Shown: positions 61,901 through 64,000 of the stretch, piece by piece | How the letters are laid out: each line of letters starts with the position of its first letter | Position numbering within the stretch: the stretch's first letter is position 1 | Assembly: GCF_047511655.1 (NCBI RefSeq) | Contig: NC_133389.1 | Location: 149,931,973 to 149,995,972 of the forward strand | Reading direction: 5' to 3' | DNA length: 64,000 bases | Source: Castor canadensis | Taxonomy: Eukaryota; Chordata; Mammalia; Rodentia; Castoridae | The notes under the pieces: generated by a model | What the model was told of the DNA's origin: nothing | Database searches by the model: none | The model's input: the letters and a program-made list of their open reading frames with translations, nothing else | Translations under genes and position numbers: made by a program

Positions 61901-62615
61901 GTAAACATCAAGGAACAAAATTGCTAGGTTTTTTTTTTTTTTTTTTGTCTTACTTTAAACGAACTTACTGTACCTCGGGGGTTTTTTTCCCCCTTAAATG
62001 TCTGCTCTTTACAGTTTTCCTTAAGTACTTTGAGTTCTTCAAGTAAAAATAAAACATAAAACTTTTATCTCCTTAATATTTCTGTGAATTTTCTTGTAAA
62101 GAACGAAGGGACTCCAAAGTCTGGACTACAATCCAGGTTAGAATTCAAGACCAAGGAATTTTCCCGGGGGGTTGGGGGTTCATTGCGCTCCTTGTTGTTT
62201 CACTGGGGCGAAAAGCTGGGGGGGGGGGTCCGCCATCCGCGCTTAGCTTTAGGAAACCTGCAGAAGAGGAGCGCGCGCGGGGCCACAGGAACCGCGGACG
62301 TCTTAACAGGGCTCTCGGCAAGGCCTTTCTTTGGAGGGAATTAAAAGCTTACGCAAAATCCTTCTCGCTCCCAGCTCTACGGGGTCACCTGCTCCCCAGA
62401 AATGTGGATCTCTTTTCTCAGGAATTTTTAACACACGAGCCAGGCGACAAGGCCCTTGCGCCGTCTCCTCACCCTCCTTGCCCCGCTCCAAACGGGGAGA
62501 CGACAGGGAGTTATGGACGTGTCTCTTCGGGCCTCACCTGTGGGTAGAGGTGCTGCATGAACCGTTCCCGCGAAACGCCCTCGAGCCGGGGTACCGGGAA
62601 GCGCTGCCCCGCCAT
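46908..62615 (-). CDS. TYW5: TYW5, tRNA wybutosine-synthesising JmjC hydroxylase
   Basis: Eight minus strand coding exons: 62615-62538, 59528-59374, 56719-56650, 53926-53882, 53199-53062, 50779-50692, 50232-50116 and 47164-46908. All junctions are GT-AG and in phase, giving 315 residues, the same length as human. The product is an Fe(II)/2-oxoglutarate JmjC oxygenase that hydroxylates the wybutosine precursor at position 37 of tRNA-Phe. The metal ligands fall at the known positions: H160 and D162 in 'HYD' (exon 5) and H235 in 'LWFHN' (exon 8). The start is fixed by an in-frame TGA nine bases upstream (62624-62622) and by human homology. It is head-to-head with MAIP1 (332 bp apart) and convergent with C2orf69. 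The coding sequence looks intact. Intron 3 also holds an in-frame unannotated candidate exon at 54054-54134. Confidence 0.97.
48925..49905. mobile_element. Fossil DNA transposon (nonautonomous, about 1 kb)
   Basis: The left part ('tgcttaatcatgggaatacattctgagtaatatatcattaggcaat') and right part ('cactagatgatcggaaattttcagctcc ... gactaaatcattttaggtgctgcact') follow opposite arms of a mammalian DNA transposon whose ends read like tgtcgcttaacgacg. The interior ('acccaaacatagacggtatagcc', 'caattgtaacacaatgacatc', 'gtacactactgtagattctatatatacac') fits the same family. No transposase frame. I cannot name the family securely. It lies in TYW5 intron 7. Confidence 0.6.
50391..50548. repeat. 79-bp tandem duplication in TYW5 intron 6
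   Basis: Copy 1 is 50391-50469 and copy 2 is 50470-50548, each from 'atgacccactcctga' to 'tatgtagccttca'. They differ at only two positions (gatatac/gacatac and catgcag/cacgcag), both transitions. Confidence 0.95.
50867..50895. repeat. (TA)n(GA)n microsatellite
   Basis: About 10 TA units followed by 4-5 GA units. Confidence 0.9.
50896..51005 (-). repeat. B1-type SINE, antisense
   Basis: 'ggcaaggtctatgttgcccaagctggctccttgaacttgtaatcctcttgcctcagcttctgagg' is an antisense B1, with a (TCTAT)n-like stretch just downstream (51010-51030). Confidence 0.75.
51980..52200 (+). repeat. B1+ID dimeric SINE
   Basis: B1 unit ('gtggctcacacctataatcccagctacttgg' to 'cttgagaccccatctcc'), linker 'aaaataaccagagcaaaatgg', then an ID unit ('ctggaggtgtggctcaagtggtagagcacctgctttgcaag' to 'caaaccccagtcccacca'). 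This is the clearest full dimer in the window, and its linker and order define the family here. TYW5 intron 5. Confidence 0.9.
52203..52370 (+). repeat. B1-type SINE
   Basis: 'gggtacaatagtgcatgcctgcaatcccagcatttgggaagctgaggtaggaggatcatgagttcc' to 'gtgaaaccctgtctcaaaaaaa'. A short internal duplication of the 'aggccagcctggg' segment is visible. It directly follows the dimer on its left. Confidence 0.85.
54054..54134 (-). other. Candidate cassette exon in TYW5 intron 3
   Basis: On the minus strand, an acceptor-like tttattttacttaaag precedes an 81-nt block that ends at a strong donor (aaaag|gtaaga). The block is exactly 27 codons, open in the same phase 0 that exon 3 leaves and exon 4 resumes. 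The peptide runs from FCGSSQ to ALVEK, and would be inserted between 'FFISE' and 'DEKYY'. I know of no such segment in the canonical 315-residue human protein. It could be a lineage-specific or minor alternative exon, or chance. Confidence 0.3.
54538..54610 (+). repeat. ID-type SINE, diverged
   Basis: 'ggactgggggtataactcagtgggagagtcctttccaagcagttcc' shows the ID A-box region with a degraded B box and A-rich tail. Confidence 0.7.
55421..55625 (-). repeat. B1-type SINE, antisense, split by an ID insertion
   Basis: The antisense B1 ('gagataaggtctc|actatgtatctcaggctggcctagaactaaaaatcctgcttcagcc' to 'gggattacaggtatgtatcacca') is interrupted at 55441-55526 by a sense ID SINE flanked by a 14-bp direct repeat. 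A T/C-rich run precedes it at 55385-55427. Confidence 0.9.
55441..55526 (+). repeat. ID-type SINE nested in B1, with target-site duplication
   Basis: 'gggctggtggaatggctcaagtggtacagcacctgcctacctgagttcaaaccccagtacc' plus an A-rich tail, bounded by exact copies of tgagataaggtctc (55427-55440 and 55527-55540). It is a recent insertion. Confidence 0.95.
55632..55720 (-). repeat. ID-type SINE, antisense
   Basis: 'ggcaatggtaggtattaaacccaggaccttatacatgataggcaaacactctatcactaagctatatccccagccc' is the reverse complement of an ID unit, next to the split B1. Confidence 0.8.
56350..56525 (-). repeat. MIR SINE, antisense
   Basis: 'taggtacactgctaagtactttacagattttatttagttaatcctcac' to 'ccattttatagatgagtatac' and 'gatggcagagctagaatctg' is the reverse complement of a nearly full-length MIR, 125 bases from TYW5 exon 3. 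Confidence 0.75.
57085..57300 (+). repeat. MIR SINE
   Basis: 'aggctttgaaggcagacgcctggattcaaggcttagctttatcatttcctggac' to 'taaagctcttaacataatatttgacata' follows the MIR consensus. Confidence 0.7.
57301..59373. other. TYW5 intron 2, nothing recognised
   Basis: AT-rich intron sequence between exon 3 and exon 2. No assignable repeat or additional exon. The 87-codon minus strand frame at 58658-58921 lacks splice context. Confidence 0.5.
59830..60590. mobile_element. Ancient LINE (L1M/HAL1-like) fragment
   Basis: 'ctttaatctggaacagttcctcaaacattcattgtcttccatgaccttgacatttttaaagcagacaggccagttattttgc' and 'cacaagtttctttacagtcagattcaggctatgcattttg' match a widespread old mammalian LINE segment. Diverged; probably minus strand. 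TYW5 intron 1. Confidence 0.6.
60602..60675 (-). repeat. B1-type SINE fragment, antisense
   Basis: 'gttttgagacagagccctattctgtgacccaggctaacttccaagtcttgatcctcctgc' is the left part of an antisense B1; the rest is missing. Confidence 0.75.
60680..61640 (-). mobile_element. Old L1M ORF2, antisense, interrupted
   Basis: 60680-61000 ('ggaattcacccatattttcttctagtacttgtataatttc') and 61340-61640 ('tttatcgatgcacctgtaccatacacagtg') are successive segments of antisense L1 ORF2. The gap holds a sense L1 3' end (61010-61255). Confidence 0.6.
61010..61255 (+). mobile_element. L1M 3' end with poly(A) tail
   Basis: 'accactctgggagggaatgttggtaacagagg', 'gggtacaggaagtatatgaaaaaaaactctaccttcaaccc' and 'ttgccttgaaactagaactgctcttt' followed by an A-run (61236-61254) match an old L1 3' UTR in sense. 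It appears inserted in the antisense L1M around it. Confidence 0.65.
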
Positions 62616-62947
62616 GGATGCTCACGCTTGTGGCCTCCCGCTAGGGCCTCGGAACATCGGCTCCACCGAGTCCGTCAGCATCGGATCCCCTCAGAAACAC
62701 GACCCGGGAAGAAAAGGTCCGGGAGGACGGCGGACGCCAGAGGGCGGCTGGCTCTGAGCGCGGGTGGGGAGCCGAAGGGCCGCTGCTTGGGCTGCGTGCT
62801 GTCGGACCGGGGTGGGCGGACTCACCAGAGGTGGCAGCAAACAGCCAGCTTTGCTTCTAGTGCGTATCTTTCTCCAAACGAAGCGGTTTTCCCCCCGGCT
62901 TCCTTTCGATACAGCACAGGCATGTGCTAGGGTGAGAGGGCACAAAC
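62616..62947. promoter_or_regulatory. Bidirectional promoter of TYW5 and MAIP1
   Basis: 332 bases separate the two start codons, which face away from each other. No TATA box. A CTCF-like core gccagagggcg lies at 62736-62746, with a weaker caccagaggtggcag at 62821-62835. Both start codons sit in ATGGCG words (see findings). Each coding frame is closed by a stop just upstream of its ATG: TGA 62624-62622 for TYW5 and TGA 62933-62935 for MAIP1. The short spacing implies overlapping regulatory sequence. Confidence 0.8.
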
Positions 62948-63397
62948 ATGGCGCTGGCCGCCCGTCTCCTACCCCGTCCGCTGTTCTCTCGGCCGCCGCC
63001 CGGCGGGGCCGCCCGACTGCGGGCTCCCGGTGCCACCGAGGTGAGGCTGTCGTTGGCCGGACTTTGCTGCTTGTGCCGCCGCCGCCTCGGCTCAGGAGCG
63101 GTCCCCTTTACTCGCGGCGGTTGGACCTCGGCGGCCCCGGCGCTCAGGGCGCGGAGGCCCCGGCGGCCCTCGCTCAGCCGCCCGGGACTCCCTGCAGCCC
63201 TCGCTGCTTTCCCCGCTTCTCCTCCGCGCAGCTACAGCACGGAAGAGCAGCCCCAGCCGCGCCAGAAAACCAAGATGATCATTCTGGGGTTCTCCAATCC
63301 CGTCAGCTGGGTCCGGACTCGAATTTACGCCTTCCTTATCTGGGCCTATTTCGACAAAGAGTTCAGCATCGCCGAGTTCTCTGAGGGGGCGAAGCAG
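62948..63397 (+). CDS. MAIP1: MAIP1 (C2orf47) coding exon 1, partial gene
   Basis: 150 codons from ATG to a phase-0 donor (gaagcag|gtttgt); the remaining exons lie beyond the window. The N-terminus MALAARL... is rich in Arg, Ala and Leu with very few acidic residues for about 90 positions, as in a mitochondrial presequence. It is followed by 'RSYSTEEQPQ' and the conserved 'KTKMIILGFSNP' and 'RTRIYAFLIWAYFDKEFSI' blocks that match human MAIP1. The protein lies in the mitochondrial matrix, binds the m-AAA protease (AFG3L2) and protects and sorts the uniporter subunit EMRE (SMDT1), so it influences calcium uptake. The start has context aacATGg and an in-frame TGA 12 bases upstream. It is divergent from TYW5. 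Confidence 0.95.
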
Positions 63398-64000
63398 GTT
63401 TGTTTGCCTCCCTAGTGGGCCTGACCACCTCTCAAGCGTTCAGCTGCTACCTGCACAAGTGTGTAGCCGTGAGGTGGCTTCACCAGTCGCCTCGTAAAGT
63501 GAGCTAGGTCCTGGTGTGTTTGCATGGTCGCCGAAGGGGAGGGGTTCCATTAAGAGACCGGGGTGAAGGACCCCTTGTGCTTTTCATTCTGCACGGGTTG
63601 TGAGTCAGAGAGAAAAAGATTCAAAGCCCGTTTCTGCCACTTTAAAGCTATTCAACCTTTTTTTTTTCTGGGCGTGACTTTCCAAGTCTGAAAACGGGAA
63701 GGATAATGCCTGGGACATAGTAGACACACCATAAATATGTGTTGAATAAATCGTGTGGATAAGATATGATGAGGAATGAGATAACATTTCCAAAGTACTA
63801 TATTTCGCCTTGGGTAGAAAGGTAGAACTTCTTGACAGCACATTGACAGCACTCCATTGCCCCTCTCTCTCCCTTATACCCCTTGAGGGAGAACCCAGAC
63901 ATGAGCAGTTTTACCCTTTCAGAGACTGTGTGGTTGCTGATAAATACCCAACATCCAGCACACAGGATGTTCTCAGAATATAGGGTTATGAATTCTCACT
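63398..64000 (+). other. Start of MAIP1 intron 1
   Basis: Intronic sequence after the exon 1 donor. It contains a MIR at about 63600-63765 and no further exon before the window ends. Confidence 0.85.
63600..63765 (+). repeat. MIR SINE
   Basis: 'ccactttaaagctattcaaccttt', 'tctgaaaacgggaaggataatgcctgggacatagtagacacaccataaatatgtgttgaataaat' follows the MIR 3' consensus including its shared L2-like end. Confidence 0.75.

Larger units (their letters stand above)
62190..63400. promoter_or_regulatory. CpG island over the TYW5/MAIP1 5' ends
   Basis: A continuous block rich in G, C and CpG covers TYW5 exon 1, the intergenic interval and MAIP1 exon 1, in contrast with the AT-rich flanks. It is typical of an unmethylated housekeeping promoter. 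Confidence 0.85.

Noticed and set aside
62331-62930. 199-codon + strand frame opposite TYW5 exon 1
   Set aside because: Antisense to a confirmed exon in GC-rich DNA; no recognisable protein.
62764-63384. 206-codon frame overlapping MAIP1 exon 1
   Set aside because: Alternative phase of the CpG island; the frame from 62948 matches MAIP1 and ends at a proper donor.

Overview
This window is nuclear DNA from a placental mammal, most likely a rodent. The genes are intron-bearing orthologues of a human chromosome 2q33.1 neighbourhood: C2orf69, TYW5 and MAIP1 (formerly C2orf47), in the human order and orientation. The repeats point to a rodent outside the mouse/rat group: many 7SL-derived B1-type and tRNA-derived ID-type SINEs, often joined as B1+ID dimers (the B1-dID type described from squirrel-, dormouse- and beaver-related rodents), a young L1 with a G-rich 3' UTR, and no recognisable B2 or B4. 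A castorimorph such as a beaver fits best, but that is inference.

Positions 1-32100 are intergenic, AT-rich and gene-poor. They hold MIR, L2 and old L1 fragments, a twin-primed (5'-inverted) L1 at 17755-19005, a complex of antisense L1 pieces at 24650-26530, and a young 5'-truncated L1 at 26834-29721 with an uninterrupted ORF2 remainder, a poly(A) tail and an 11-bp target-site duplication. One high-complexity, repeat-free block near 20820-21190 may be a conserved regulatory element.

Positions 32130-40972 hold C2orf69 on the + strand: a CpG-island promoter, coding exon 1 (32469-32801), a 7.3-kb repeat-rich intron and a large last coding exon (40151-40972). It encodes a complete 384-residue protein. 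Its 3' UTR runs toward about 43 kb and faces the 3' UTR of TYW5.

Positions 46908-62615 hold TYW5 on the - strand. All eight coding exons can be placed to the base with GT-AG junctions, giving 315 residues with the JmjC metal ligands H160, D162 and H235 intact. Its introns hold SINEs, a 79-bp tandem duplication, an old DNA-transposon fossil and an unannotated in-frame 81-nt candidate cassette exon (54054-54134).

Positions 62616-62947 form a 332-bp head-to-head promoter inside a CpG island, shared by TYW5 and MAIP1. MAIP1 coding exon 1 (62948-63397) is present; its other exons lie beyond the right edge. C2orf69 and MAIP1 products act in mitochondria, and TYW5 modifies tRNA-Phe, so the cluster is of housekeeping type with CpG-island promoters.

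The genes look ordinary and intact. I found no previously undescribed system. The points most worth checking are the TYW5 candidate exon, the shared promoter with mirrored ATGGCG start sites, and several clean records of retrotransposition.
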